Numbered from the stretch's first letter, positions 1 through 8,522 are shown. The stretch is DNA of 64,000 nt from Leifsonia shinshuensis (GCF_013410375.1 NZ_JACCFL010000001.1:3658001-3722000), one strand, 5' to 3'. Numbers and translations: made by a program. Notes: generated by a model from the sequence alone, not told the origin.

Positions 1-460
1 GCACCCCGGCCGCATCCGCGTCGTCGCCCTGGGCTCCGCGCGCAACCTCCTGGAGGCGCTGCGGCTCGACCGCGACCTCCCGCGTCTCCTCGCCGGGGTG
101 ACGGCGCTCACCGACGAGGTGACCCACGACGGCTGGGCCCGCGTCGCGGTGGCCGGGGTCCGGACGACGCTCCTCCCCCGCCGGCTGGCCGACGGCGTCC
201 GGCTGAGCGACGCGGAGCTCGCCGCCCTCGCCGGGCGCGGCGGGGCGCACTACTTGCTGGCGGCGATGCTCGCCGGCGCGGGCGAGGCGGACGGCGGCAG
301 CGTCCCGCTTGCGGGCGCCCTCGCGGCGACGCACGCCGCCGGCCTCGCGCCGCACGCCGGCGGCGTCCTCCGGGCGGTGCCGGCCGACCTCCGCGCGCAG
401 GCGGTGGGCGCGCTCCTGGAGGAGGGAGCGGTGCGGGAGGCGCTCAAGGTGGTGGCGTAG
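1..460 (+). CDS. C-terminal part of an unidentified protein
   Basis: The reading frame is open from the first bases of the window (frame of position 2) to a TAG at 458-460, so this is the last ~152 residues of a gene that begins upstream. The protein is rich in Ala, Gly, Leu and Arg, has no membrane segment or cysteine cluster, and contains a Gly-Gly-Ala-His-Tyr stretch near the middle. I do not recognise the family. It lies 81 bp before the LacI gene and on the same strand, so it may belong to the neighbouring arabinoside-use locus, but nothing in the sequence proves that. GTG at 98 is an internal codon rather than a convincing start. Confidence 0.6.
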   Translation, partial: HPGRIRVVALGSARNLLEALRLDRDLPRLLAGVTALTDEVTHDGWARVAVAGVRTTLLPRRLADGVRLSDAELAALAGRGGAHYLLAAMLAGAGEADGGSVPLAGALAATHAAGLAPHAGGVLRAVPADLRAQAVGALLEEGAVREALKVVA

Positions 461-495
461 CCGGCCGCAGCGGAGCCGGCGGCACAGCCCCGCCC

Positions 496-507
496 TACAA
501 CGTTGTA
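496..507. promoter_or_regulatory. LacI-type operator TACAACGTTGTA (copy 1)
   Basis: This perfect 12-bp palindrome with a central CG has the normal form of LacI-family operators. It sits 34 bp before the LacI gene, and the identical 12-mer recurs at 1609-1620 before the GH51 gene. Autoregulation by the adjacent LacI protein is the simplest reading. Confidence 0.75.
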
Positions 508-541
508 ACCTCGTGCCGACGGGAAACAGACAGGAGCGGGC

Positions 542-1564
542 GTGGCCGCGACGATGCACGATGTCAGCCGGCTGGCCGGGGTGTCGGTCAAGACGGTGTC
601 GAACGTCGTCAACGACTATCCGTACGTGCGTGAGGAGACCCGGCGGCGGGTCCTCGACGCCATCGCGACGCTGGGGTACACACCCAATCCCACCGCGCGC
701 AGCCTGCGGTCCGGGCGGAGCAACGTCATCGCGCTGATGATCCCCGACCTCCGGAACGCCTACTTCGCCGAGCTCGCCGACTCCGTCATGCGGGTCGCGG
801 CGGGACACGGGCTGTCGGTGCTCATCGAGCAGTTCGGCGCGGACCGGGAGCGCGAGCTCGAGGTGCTGCGGCGGCCGCGGTCGCAGCTGGTCGACGGCGT
901 GCTGTACAGCGTGCTCGCCCTCGACCAGGACGACGTCGACATCGTCGCCGGGATCACCGTCCCGGTCGTCCTGCTCGGCGAGCGGATCTTCAATGGCCCC
1001 CGCGACCACGTCACCATGCGCAACGGCGAAGGCGCCCGCGCCGCCACCGAGCACCTGCTGGGGCTCGGCCGGCGCCGGGTCGTGGCGCTCGGCGCGCACC
1101 CCGGCGAGGAGATCGGCTCGGCGGCGCTCCGCCTCGCAGGCTACCGGGAGGCGCTGGCGGCGGCGGGCGTCCCCGCCGACGACGAGCTCGTCGTGCCGGT
1201 CGGCTCGTGGCACCGGCGGGACGGGGCGGACGCGATGCGCGGTCTGCTCGCGCGCGGGGTGGACTTCGACGGGGTCGTCGCCTTCAACGACGTCCTCGCG
1301 CTCGGCGCGCTGCGCGTGCTGCAGGAGGCCGGCCTCCGGGTCCCCGAGGACGTCGCCGTGATCGGGTTCGACGACATCGACGAGACGCAGTACTCGATGC
1401 CGGCGCTCTCCACGATCGACCCCGGCCGCGAGGAGATCGCGCGCACGGCGGTGGAGCTGCTCGTCCGCAGGATCGAGGGAGGGCCTGCGCCGTTCACGCC
1501 GGAGGAGGTCTTCGTGCCGTACCGGCTCATCCCCCGCGAATCGACCAGGATCACCGCGGGCTGA
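542..1564 (+). CDS. LacI-family transcriptional regulator of the arabinofuranosidase gene
   Basis: This is a sugar-responsive repressor of 340 residues, the usual LacI length. Residues 5-55 form the helix-turn-helix and hinge (DVSRLAGVSVKTVSNVVN, then a TARSLRSGRS hinge), followed by a periplasmic-binding-protein-like effector domain with a typical VIGFDDID segment near residue 277. The GTG start at 542 is chosen because an AGGAG sequence lies about 8 nt before it; ATG at 554 would trim only four residues. Identical TACAACGTTGTA operators before this gene and before the following GH51 gene indicate that it controls both. The effector is probably arabinose or an arabino-oligosaccharide, which is an inference from the neighbour. 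Confidence 0.93.
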   Translation: MAATMHDVSRLAGVSVKTVSNVVNDYPYVREETRRRVLDAIATLGYTPNPTARSLRSGRSNVIALMIPDLRNAYFAELADSVMRVAAGHGLSVLIEQFGADRERELEVLRRPRSQLVDGVLYSVLALDQDDVDIVAGITVPVVLLGERIFNGPRDHVTMRNGEGARAATEHLLGLGRRRVVALGAHPGEEIGSAALRLAGYREALAAAGVPADDELVVPVGSWHRRDGADAMRGLLARGVDFDGVVAFNDVLALGALRVLQEAGLRVPEDVAVIGFDDIDETQYSMPALSTIDPGREEIARTAVELLVRRIEGGPAPFTPEEVFVPYRLIPRESTRITAG

Positions 1565-1608
1565 CTCCGCCGTTTGACACGGTCACATCCAGCCGCGATC
1601 ATGGCTTT

Positions 1609-1620
1609 TACAACGTTGTA
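1609..1620. promoter_or_regulatory. abfA: LacI-type operator TACAACGTTGTA (copy 2)
   Basis: This palindrome is identical to the one at 496-507 and lies 17 bp before the GH51 start codon, where a bound repressor would block transcription or initiation. The flanking bases differ from copy 1, so conservation is confined to the 12-mer. Confidence 0.78.
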
Positions 1621-1637
1621 GAAACCAGGAAGCAGAC

Positions 1638-3143
1638 ATGCCGGAAACCCACATCGCCCTCGACCGCTCCGACCGCGTCGCACCCATCGACCGCCGCATC
1701 TTCGGCGCGTTCGTCGAGCACCTCGGCCGGTGCGTCTACGACGGCCTCTACGAGCCGGGACACCCCACCGCGAACGAGGACGGCTTCCGCCTCGACGTGG
1801 TCGAACTGGTGAAGGAGCTCGGCGCGACCACCATCCGCTACCCCGGCGGCAACTTCGTGTCCGGCTTCCGCTGGGAGGACAGCGTCGGCCCGCGCGAGCA
1901 GCGCCCGGTCCGCCGCGACCTCGCCTGGCACTCCCTGGAGACCAACCAGGTCGGCCTGGACGAGTTCTCGCGCTGGCTGAAGCTGACCGGCTCCGAGTTG
2001 ATGCTCGCCGTCAACCTGGGCACCCGCGGGATCGACGAGGCGCTCGACCTGCTCGAGTACGCCAACCACCCGTCCGGCACCGCGCTCAGCGATCAGCGCA
2101 TCGCCAACGGCACCCCGGATCCGCACGGTATCCGGATGTGGTGCCTCGGCAACGAGATGGACGGCCCGTGGCAGACCGGCTACATGACCGCCGACGACTA
2201 CGGCAAGCTCGCCGCGCGCACGGCCGCTGCGATGAAGATGGCCGACAAGGACCTCGAGCTGGTCGCCTGCGGGTCCTCCGGCTCCGGGATGCCGACCTTC
2301 GGCGACTGGGAGCGCATCGTGCTGGAGCACGCGTACGACCACGTCGACTTCATCTCCGCGCACGCCTACTACCAGGAGCGCGGCGGCGACCTCGGGTCGT
2401 TCCTGGCCTCCTCGGTGGACATGCAGTACTTCATCGACACGGTCGTCGCCGCGGCGGACCACGTCGGCAGCAAGCGCAAGAGCGCCAAGAAGATCGCGAT
2501 CTCCTTCGACGAGTGGAACGTCTGGTACCTGGACGAGCACCAGGCGTCCGACGAGGTCAACGACGAGTGGCGGATCGCGCCGCGCCAGCTCGAGGACGTC
2601 TACTCGGTGGCCGACGCGGTCGTGGTCGGCAACCTCCTCATCACGCTGCTGAAGAACCACGACAGGGTCCGCAGCGCGTCCCTCGCCCAGCTGGTCAATG
2701 TGATCGCCCCGATCATGACGGAGCCGGGCGGCGCGTCCTGGCGGCAGACCACGTTCTTCCCGTTCTCGGTCACCAGCCGGCTGGCCCGCGGGGAGGTGCT
2801 GCGCCCGACGGTGCGGACCGGCGTCTACGAGACCGCCACCCACGGGACGGCGGACCTCGTGGACGCCGTCGCGACGCACGACGCCGCGACCGGCCAGTCG
2901 GCGGTGTTCCTGGTCAACCGCAGCCTCACCGAGACCGAGACGGTCACGATCGACGTGCGCGACCTGGGCGCGACGGAGGTCCGCGAGGCGCTGAGCCTCT
3001 TCGACGAGGACGTGTACGCGAAGAACACGCTCGCGGACCCGGAGCGCGTCGGCCTCCGCGCCAACACCACCGCGGCCCTCGCCGACGGGGTCCTCACGGT
3101 CGAGCTCCCGCCCGTCTCCTGGACGGCGCTCTCCCTCGCCTGA
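1638..3143 (+). CDS. abfA: Alpha-L-arabinofuranosidase, GH51
   Basis: This enzyme releases terminal alpha-L-arabinofuranosyl residues from arabinoxylan or arabinan oligosaccharides with retention of configuration. The 501-residue protein has the full GH51 layout: an RYPGGNFVSGFRWEDS block at residues 67-82, the acid/base glutamate E173 in WCLGNEMDGPW, the nucleophile E292 in SFDEWNVWY, and a C-terminal beta-sandwich. There is no signal peptide, so it acts in the cytoplasm on imported oligosaccharides. An AGGAAG sequence precedes the ATG. It is single-cistron, under the operator at 1609-1620, and followed by a hairpin terminator. It complements the xylose genes at 15-19 kb. Confidence 0.96.
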   Translation: MPETHIALDRSDRVAPIDRRIFGAFVEHLGRCVYDGLYEPGHPTANEDGFRLDVVELVKELGATTIRYPGGNFVSGFRWEDSVGPREQRPVRRDLAWHSLETNQVGLDEFSRWLKLTGSELMLAVNLGTRGIDEALDLLEYANHPSGTALSDQRIANGTPDPHGIRMWCLGNEMDGPWQTGYMTADDYGKLAARTAAAMKMADKDLELVACGSSGSGMPTFGDWERIVLEHAYDHVDFISAHAYYQERGGDLGSFLASSVDMQYFIDTVVAAADHVGSKRKSAKKIAISFDEWNVWYLDEHQASDEVNDEWRIAPRQLEDVYSVADAVVVGNLLITLLKNHDRVRSASLAQLVNVIAPIMTEPGGASWRQTTFFPFSVTSRLARGEVLRPTVRTGVYETATHGTADLVDAVATHDAATGQSAVFLVNRSLTETETVTIDVRDLGATEVREALSLFDEDVYAKNTLADPERVGLRANTTAALADGVLTVELPPVSWTALSLA

Positions 3144-3155
3144 CGGCGGCATCGT

Positions 3156-3183
3156 CGGCCGATCGGCGGTGACCGATCGGCCG
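3156..3183 (+). terminator. Hairpin behind the arabinofuranosidase gene
   Basis: A perfect 11-bp stem (CGGCCGATCGG with its complement) closes a 6-nt loop 13 bp after the GH51 stop codon. There is no U-run behind it, which is common for actinobacterial terminators. A second partial copy of the loop-proximal sequence follows at about 3186-3203. Confidence 0.6.
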
Positions 3184-3227
3184 GCGCCGATTGGCGGTGA
3201 CCCCGGCTCGCATGTTAGATATGGGGC

Positions 3228-3473
3228 ATGACGGGCAAGATGTTCTCGCAGCTCTGCGCCACCGTGGCGCTGGCCGCGGTGACCCTGCTGATCGGCCGTT
3301 CGATGCATGACCTGGCCACGGTGATCCTCTTCGCCGTCGGCGTGCTGGCGACCATCCTGTCCGCCTTCCGGGTGCGCTCGCTGCGCGTCAAGCACCTGGC
3401 GGAGGTAGAACGCCGTGTCCCCCAAAATGCCGCTACAGACGACGGGAGGAATCCGTCAAGCTCGAAGGGATGA
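3228..3473 (+). CDS. Small two-helix membrane protein
   Basis: This 81-residue protein has two hydrophobic segments, roughly residues 8-22 and 29-46, a short basic stretch after the second, and a polar tail. I do not recognise a named family. It overlaps the next gene by four bases (ATGA at 3470-3473), so the two are translationally coupled and probably work together at the membrane. An AT-rich TTAGATAT stretch directly before the ATG suggests a promoter very close to the start. GTG and ATG alternatives further in would delete the first helix. Confidence 0.7.
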   Translation: MTGKMFSQLCATVALAAVTLLIGRSMHDLATVILFAVGVLATILSAFRVRSLRVKHLAEVERRVPQNAATDDGRNPSSSKG

Positions 3474-4036
3474 GCAGGCAGCAGCAGTCGGGGGTCGGCA
3501 CGGACGTGGCGGTGGACACCGTGCTGCGCCCGCACAGGGACCTGTTCACGCGCGGCCTGACCGCCATCTTCGCCCTGACGACACCGGTGTTCGCGGTCCT
3601 GTACTGGCTGACCATCCCGGACGGGGACTGGGGCTACGTCCTCCTCGCCCACGTGCTCGTCGTGGTCGCGACGATCCTCGGCGTGCACGCGTTCTTCAGC
3701 GCCACGATCACCCTGCGCGCCGACGGCGTGAGGGAGCGCGGCTTCTTCGGCGAGGTGCGGTTCGTGCGGCCCGCCGACGTCGGGTCCATCCTGCTGGTCC
3801 GGCTCTACGACGGCAGCACGCTCGACACGCTCCCCCAGCTGTTCATCACCGGGCACGACGGCCGGGTGCTCATCCGGATGCGCGGACAGTTCTGGTCGTC
3901 CGAGGACATGGAGCGGGTCGCCGACCAGCTCGACGTGCCCGTGACACGGCCGGAGGACTTCATGACCATGACGCAGCTGCGCCGCCGCTCGCCCGAGCTG
4001 CTGTACTGGTTCGAGCGGATGCCGCGGTTCCGGTAG
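3470..4036 (+). CDS. Membrane protein with PH-like domain
   Basis: The protein has 188 residues. A polar N-terminus is followed by two transmembrane helices (about residues 32-52 and 57-77), then a soluble beta-rich region with an ITLRADGVRERGFFGEVRFV pattern that resembles the bacterial PH (bPH) fold, in which a sequence after two helices sits at the inner membrane face. A LYWFERMPRFR tail ends the protein. The start overlaps the stop of the small membrane protein upstream. The specific function is unknown; the PH-like assignment rests on the layout and is moderate. Confidence 0.75.
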   Translation: MSRQQQSGVGTDVAVDTVLRPHRDLFTRGLTAIFALTTPVFAVLYWLTIPDGDWGYVLLAHVLVVVATILGVHAFFSATITLRADGVRERGFFGEVRFVRPADVGSILLVRLYDGSTLDTLPQLFITGHDGRVLIRMRGQFWSSEDMERVADQLDVPVTRPEDFMTMTQLRRRSPELLYWFERMPRFR

Positions 4037-4054
4037 AGCGGCGCCGGCGTCGGC

Positions 4055-4666
4055 TCACACCTCGGCGTCGGTCGCGATCGCCAGTGCGGGAGCGTCCGGC
4101 CGGCTGGACGGCAGCTCCTCGAAGCCGAGCCGGCGGTAGAACGCCATCGCCCCGGTGTTCGCCGGCGACATCCGCAGGAAGACGCCGGGCACCCCGCGCT
4201 GACGCAGCGCGGCGAGCAGCTCGCGGATGAGCCGGCGGCCGAAGCCCTGCCCCTGCAGCTCGGGCAGCACGTCGATGTGGAGGTGCGCCGGGAACCGGTC
4301 GACCTCCGGGACGATCGCCTCGTGCTGGTCGAGCCCGAAGCCGATCGCCTCCCTCTCCTTCGGCGTCGGCGCCTTCTCGAGCGGGTACCGCTCGCGGAAG
4401 CCGGGCAGCCAGTGCGCGTCGTACCAGTCCGCGAAGGCGACGCTGTCCGCCGCCGCGAGCACGTACCCCGCCACCCGCTCTCCGGTGTCGACGACGAACG
4501 CCAGGTCCGGCTGGTACTCCAGGTACGGTCCGGCGAAGACGTCGGGGATCAGGTCGTCGACCGAGTAGAGCCCGCGCGCGTCGCCGCCGCTGGCCCCCGT
4601 CCGCACGCAGATGTCGTAGACGTCTGCCCGGTCGGCGGGACGGTACGGGCGGATCGAGCTCACCAT
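4055..4666 (-). CDS. GNAT-family N-acetyltransferase
   Basis: The 203-residue protein is a single GNAT domain that would transfer acetyl from acetyl-CoA to an unknown amine. The acetyl-CoA pyrophosphate-binding motif is QGQGFGRRLI, preceded by the beta4 strand HLHIDVLPEL and followed by GAMAFYRRLGFEEL. The long insert after the first strand (residues ~65-125) recalls the GNAT domain attached to some bacterial O-GlcNAcases. The gene is divergent from the AraC gene, with only 14 bp between the two start codons, so the promoters must overlap coding sequence. Confidence 0.9.
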   Translation of the reverse strand: MVSSIRPYRPADRADVYDICVRTGASGGDARGLYSVDDLIPDVFAGPYLEYQPDLAFVVDTGERVAGYVLAAADSVAFADWYDAHWLPGFRERYPLEKAPTPKEREAIGFGLDQHEAIVPEVDRFPAHLHIDVLPELQGQGFGRRLIRELLAALRQRGVPGVFLRMSPANTGAMAFYRRLGFEELPSSRPDAPALAIATDAEV

Positions 4667-4680
4667 GAAAGTATGTCAGC

Positions 4681-5517
4681 GTGACCTCGTCCACCGCCGC
4701 CGGGCCGCTGAGCAAGGGCCGCCTGACACCGGGAGCCGAGACCGGCGCTGCCCCCGTGCTCATCGAGCGCCGCACGCCGGGAACGGCCGGCGAGCCGTTC
4801 GTCCGGCACTACTGGCTGCCGCGGTGGTCGATCCCGGGCGGCGGGAGCGTGCGCGAGGCGGTGCTCGAGTACCCGGCGGCGAACGTCGTGATCGAGGCGG
4901 GCTCCGCGCGGCTGCACCGGGCGAGCCGCGGGCTCTCGGGCCGTACGCTGACCGGCATCGGCTGGGCGTTCGGGGCACTGCTGCTCCCCGGCACGGCGCG
5001 GGGCTGGGTGGGCGGCTCGCTGCGCGGCGCTCCCGCCTCGATCCCGCTCGATGCGCTGCTCGTGCCGCTCGCGGCGGTGGCGGACGCGATCCGCGACAGG
5101 CTTGCTGCGGGTGACTCCGAGGGAGCGGTCGCGGACTTCGAGGCCGTCCTCCAGGAGCTGCCCGCCCCGGACGCCGACGCTCAGCTGGTCGACGCGATCG
5201 TCGCGGCCGTGGAGTCCGACCGCGATCTGCGACGGGTGCAGCAGCTCGCCGACCGGTTCGGGATCGGCGTGCGGCGCCTGCAGCGGCTCGTCGCCGGGCA
5301 CATCGGGTTCGGGCCGAAGTGGCTCATCCAGCGCTACCGCCTGCAGGAGGCGGCCGCGGCGCTGCGCGACCCGCAGCCTCCCGCCCTCGCCCGGCTCGCG
5401 GCCGACCTCGGCTACACGGACCAGGCGCACTTCGGCCGCGAGTTCAAGGCCGTCGTCGGGCTCACGCCCGGCGCCTACGCGACCGCCTCCGCGCCGAGCC
5501 GGCGGGACGAAGGCTGA
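4681..5517 (+). CDS. AraC-family transcriptional regulator
   Basis: This is a 278-residue regulator. The N-terminal ~150 residues resemble the DUF6597-type sensor domain of small AraC proteins. The C-terminal two helix-turn-helix units cover roughly residues 170-270, with RVQQLADRFGIGVRRLQRL and the typical LARLAADLGYTDQAHFGREFK segment. The GTG start gives the full sensor domain but has no clear ribosome-binding site. The TGA overlaps the ATG of the phosphotransferase gene by one base, so the two genes form an operon. The target is unknown; the kinase gene is the obvious candidate. Confidence 0.88.
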   Translation: MTSSTAAGPLSKGRLTPGAETGAAPVLIERRTPGTAGEPFVRHYWLPRWSIPGGGSVREAVLEYPAANVVIEAGSARLHRASRGLSGRTLTGIGWAFGALLLPGTARGWVGGSLRGAPASIPLDALLVPLAAVADAIRDRLAAGDSEGAVADFEAVLQELPAPDADAQLVDAIVAAVESDRDLRRVQQLADRFGIGVRRLQRLVAGHIGFGPKWLIQRYRLQEAAAALRDPQPPALARLAADLGYTDQAHFGREFKAVVGLTPGAYATASAPSRRDEG

Positions 5518-6359
5518 TGCGGCGCGATCCCGAGGCCCTGCTCGCCCCCTGGCGGGCCCGGTGGGCGCTGAGCCCGGACGGCGCGGCGTTCGCGACCCCG
5601 TCGAGCGTCCTCCAGCCGGTGACGCTGGACGGGCGCGCGGCGTTCCTCAAGCTGGCGACCGGCGCCGAGGAGGCCGCGGGCGGACGCGTCCTGCGCTGGT
5701 GGGCCGGGCGCGGCGCAGCGCCCGTCCTGGCCGCCGACGGGGACGCGCTGGTGCTCGCGCGGGCGACCGGCGACCGCTCGCTGTCGGCGCTCGCGGCGTC
5801 CGGTCCGGACGGGGACGACGAGGCGACCCGGATCCTCTGCCGTGCCGCCCTCCGTCTGCAACGCGTCGACGACCGGCCGCGCCCGGAGGGCCTGTTCGAC
5901 CTGACCCGCTGGTTCGCGGAGCTGTTCGAGCACGCGGCCGAGCAGCCGTATTCCCACGACGGCATGTTCCGGCGCGCCGAGGAGGAGGCCCGCGCGCTGC
6001 TGGCGGCGCCCGCGGGCGATGTGGTGCTGCACGGCGACGTCCATCACGGCAACGTGCTCGACTTCGGCACGGACGGCTGGCTCGCGATCGACCCCAAGCA
6101 CGTCCACGGCGACCCCGCCTTCGACTTCGCGAACATCCTCTGCAACCCCGACCCGGAGGTGGCGCTCGCGCCGGGGCGCTTCGAGCGCACCGTCGCGGTC
6201 ATCGCAGAGGAGACGGGCGTGGACGAGCGGCGGATGCTGCGCTGGGCGCTGGCGTGGGCCGGGCTGTCCGCGGCCTGGTCCGAGCGGAGCGGCGGGGACG
6301 CCGGCACGACGATCGGCGTGGGCCTCCGGGCGCTGCAGGCGCTGGAGGCGCCGGCCTAG
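5517..6359 (+). CDS. Aminoglycoside/hydroxyurea-type phosphotransferase (APH(6)-like)
   Basis: This 280-residue kinase-fold protein would phosphorylate a small hydroxylated substrate using ATP. The catalytic loop VLHGDVHHGNVL places the base at D174, and the metal-binding segment is LAIDPKHVHGDPAFDFANIL. The DPK form and overall layout match the streptomycin 6-kinase/hydroxyurea kinase branch. A start at 5319 in the same frame would run through the AraC gene and is rejected; ATG 5517 is coupled to the AraC stop (TGATG). The gene could confer aminoglycoside tolerance, but many members have metabolic substrates, so resistance is not shown by sequence. Its stop overlaps the converging PAP2 gene by four bases. 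Confidence 0.9.
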   Translation: MRRDPEALLAPWRARWALSPDGAAFATPSSVLQPVTLDGRAAFLKLATGAEEAAGGRVLRWWAGRGAAPVLAADGDALVLARATGDRSLSALAASGPDGDDEATRILCRAALRLQRVDDRPRPEGLFDLTRWFAELFEHAAEQPYSHDGMFRRAEEEARALLAAPAGDVVLHGDVHHGNVLDFGTDGWLAIDPKHVHGDPAFDFANILCNPDPEVALAPGRFERTVAVIAEETGVDERRMLRWALAWAGLSAAWSERSGGDAGTTIGVGLRALQALEAPA

Positions 6360-7045
6360 CGTGGTGCCGGTCTGCTCCTGGCGAGGACGAACGGGTGCGG
6401 CCGGGCGCTCTCCTCCGCCAGCTTGTAGGCCAGCGGCGCCCACACGATGACCGCGACGCCCGCACCGAGGAGCAGGCCCCCGATCGTGTCGCTCAGCCAG
6501 TGCGCGCCGAGGTAGGTGCGGCTGATCGCCATGAGGATCGCCCACGCGCCGCCGACGCACCACACCCACACCCGCGGGAACAGGATGCCGAACACCACCG
6601 CCATCGTCGCCGCGTTGGCCGTATGCCCCGACGGGAATGAGCCCGGATCCGCCACCACCAGGATCTCGGACGGCCGCGCCCGTCCGACGGTGTGCTTGAG
6701 GACCTGGACGCAGACGACGGAGATCACGCTCGCGATCGCGAAGTACGAGGCGCCCCACGGCCGCCGGAACGCCAGCAGCAGCAGGAAGATCACCACGGGG
6801 ATCACTACCGAGCCGACGATCCCGCCGCCGACCCAGTTGAAGAACAGCGCGGGCACCGTCCACACCGGCGAGCGGTGCTCGGTCACCTCGGCCATCCACT
6901 TCAGGTCGATGACGAACGGCTCGTTGGGCCGGAACGCGATGATCGCGCCGAGCACCAGTACCAGAGCGATGGCGACGGACGCCGAGATCAGCGGCCAGCG
7001 GCGCTGAATCCGTGCGGCCTGGTGGAGTGGTGGCGTCGCGCTCAT
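6356..7045 (-). CDS. PAP2-superfamily membrane phosphatase
   Basis: This 229-residue integral membrane phosphatase has about six transmembrane helices. All three PAP2 signature blocks are present in order: KHTVGRARPSEI, PSGHTANA and SRTYLGAHWLSDTIGG, carrying the catalytic histidines and the arginine-proline pair. Substrates in this family are lipid phosphates such as undecaprenyl or phosphatidyl phosphates, processed at the outer face. The ATG at 7045 is chosen because the frame upstream of it encodes low-complexity Arg/Gly sequence that belongs to the repeat region. Its stop codon shares a CTAG with the converging kinase gene. Confidence 0.92.
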   Translation of the reverse strand: MSATPPLHQAARIQRRWPLISASVAIALVLVLGAIIAFRPNEPFVIDLKWMAEVTEHRSPVWTVPALFFNWVGGGIVGSVVIPVVIFLLLLAFRRPWGASYFAIASVISVVCVQVLKHTVGRARPSEILVVADPGSFPSGHTANAATMAVVFGILFPRVWVWCVGGAWAILMAISRTYLGAHWLSDTIGGLLLGAGVAVIVWAPLAYKLAEESARPHPFVLARSRPAPR

Positions 7046-7075
7046 GGGATCACGGTACCGCCCCGGCCGCGCGGG

Positions 7076-7283
7076 TCCGTGCGTTGGCTCCGGCGCCGTC
7101 CGCGGGGCGCGATCAGCCACGCCGCCGCCCGGGGTCAGCGCACCGCGCGCGTCAGTGCGCCCACTCCGGCATCGTCTGCGGCCGACGCCCAGCCACACAC
7201 CGCCGCCCCGGAGTCGCCGCCCCACCGCCTCAGTGCGAGAGTTCCGGCACCGTCCGCGGCCGCACGACCAGCCACAGCGCCGC
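7076..7283 (-). repeat. Degenerate triplication of the MFS gene 3' end
   Basis: Three imperfect copies of a ~53-bp segment start at 7076, 7152 and 7230 (period 76-78 bp). The 7230 copy is the true end of the MFS gene, starting at its stop codon. The copy at 7152 also begins with the complement of a TGA and keeps the TGCGG..CAGCCACA core, roughly 80 % matched. The copy at 7076 is weaker, about 70 %. The reading is tandem duplication of a gene end followed by drift. Confidence 0.6.
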
Positions 7284-8459
7284 GATGGAGACCGCTGCGC
7301 AGATCGCCATCATGGCGCCCATCGGCGCCGCGCTTCCGGTGCCGAGGAGGCCGACGATCGGCGAGAACACGCCCGCCGCGCCGAAGTTGAGCGCGCCGAG
7401 GAGGCTCGCCGCCGTTCCCGCCTCGTGGCCGTGGTTGTTCAGCGCGAGGACCTGCACGCACGGGAAGCCGAACCCGCAGGCGGCGATGAAGAACCACAGC
7501 GGGATCGCGACACCCCAGATCCCCGCGTGCGCCTGGTCCAGCACGACGATCGCGACCGACGCCACGAACATCACGGCGGTCGACACCGCGAGGATCCACT
7601 GCGGCCCGAAGTACTTGGTCAGCCGCGACGCCGACTGGACGCCGATGATGATGCCGATCGAGTTGACCGCGAACAGGAGGCCGTACTCCTGCGGCGTGAA
7701 TGCGTAGAGACCCTGGAAGATGAACGGGCTCGCCGACAGGTACGAGAACAGGCCGGTGAAGTTCGCGGCTCCCACGATCGCGATGCCGACGAAGACCCGG
7801 TCGCTCAGCACCGAGCGGTAGCGCTGCCCGACCGTCGAGTGGCCGGCGTCGTGGCGGCGCGCCTTCGGGAGGGTCTCGGCGATCCACAGCGACACGCACG
7901 CGATCACGAACACGCCGTAGCAGGCGAGCACGACGAAGATGCCGCGCCACGGCATCACCAGCAGCAACCACGAGCCGAGCACCGGAGCGAGCACCGGCGC
8001 GAGGCCGTTGACGAGGGCCAGCCGGCTGAGCATACGCACGAGCGGGCGCCCGCCGAACAGGTCGCGGACCATCGCCATGGCGACGACGCCGCCCGCCGCG
8101 GCGCCGATGCCCATCAGGGCGCGGGCGATGCCGAGCAGCTCCACGTTGGGCGAGATCGCCGCTGCGAGGCAGGCGAAGATGTGCACGCCGGTCGCGGCGA
8201 TGAGCGGCACCCGGCGGCCGATCTTGTCCGACCACGGGCCGACCAGGAGCTGGCCGAGCCCGAAGCCGATCGTGGTCGCCGTCAGCGTGAGCTGGATCAT
8301 CGCCGTGGAGACGTGGAAGTCGGACTCCAGCGTGGGGAGCGCCGGGAGGTACATGTCGATCGTGAACGGCCCGAGAGCGGTGAGCGCGCCGAGGATCAGG
8401 ATGTACGCCAAGCGCTGGCGGCCGGTGAGCGAGTCGCCGGGATGCACGACGGTGGTCAC
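7230..8459 (-). CDS. Bcr/CflA-type MFS drug efflux transporter
   Basis: This 409-residue protein has about 12 transmembrane helices and the DHA1 Bcr/CflA signature: an FTIDMYLPALPTLESDF first helix, the motif A loop LLVGPWSDKIGRR between helices 2 and 3, and a conserved MVRDLFGG near helix 5. It exports drugs or small metabolites by proton antiport. The GTG start at 8459 (VTTVVHPGDSLTGRQR) is supported by GAAGGA 12 nt upstream; longer frames upstream read low-complexity sequence. The leader contains a hairpin with a T-run at 8527-8553, suggesting attenuation. The 3' end is tandemly duplicated downstream. Confidence 0.93.
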   Translation of the reverse strand: MTTVVHPGDSLTGRQRLAYILILGALTALGPFTIDMYLPALPTLESDFHVSTAMIQLTLTATTIGFGLGQLLVGPWSDKIGRRVPLIAATGVHIFACLAAAISPNVELLGIARALMGIGAAAGGVVAMAMVRDLFGGRPLVRMLSRLALVNGLAPVLAPVLGSWLLLVMPWRGIFVVLACYGVFVIACVSLWIAETLPKARRHDAGHSTVGQRYRSVLSDRVFVGIAIVGAANFTGLFSYLSASPFIFQGLYAFTPQEYGLLFAVNSIGIIIGVQSASRLTKYFGPQWILAVSTAVMFVASVAIVVLDQAHAGIWGVAIPLWFFIAACGFGFPCVQVLALNNHGHEAGTAASLLGALNFGAAGVFSPIVGLLGTGSAAPMGAMMAICAAVSIAALWLVVRPRTVPELSH

Positions 8460-8522
8460 GAAACGAAGTCCTTCTGCTGGAGGGCGTGCGGGGAGGAGGG
8501 CTGCGCCCGGCGCGGACGCAAA

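Noticed and set aside
1608..3425. 605-codon open frame on the minus strand across the GH51 gene
   Set aside because: It lies opposite a complete GH51 enzyme with catalytic residues in place and has the Arg/Glu/Val-biased composition of an antisense shadow in high-GC DNA.
5517..6359. Acquired antibiotic-resistance gene
   Set aside because: Base composition matches its neighbours, no mobile element is nearby, and it is coupled to an AraC gene. It is better seen as chromosomal.
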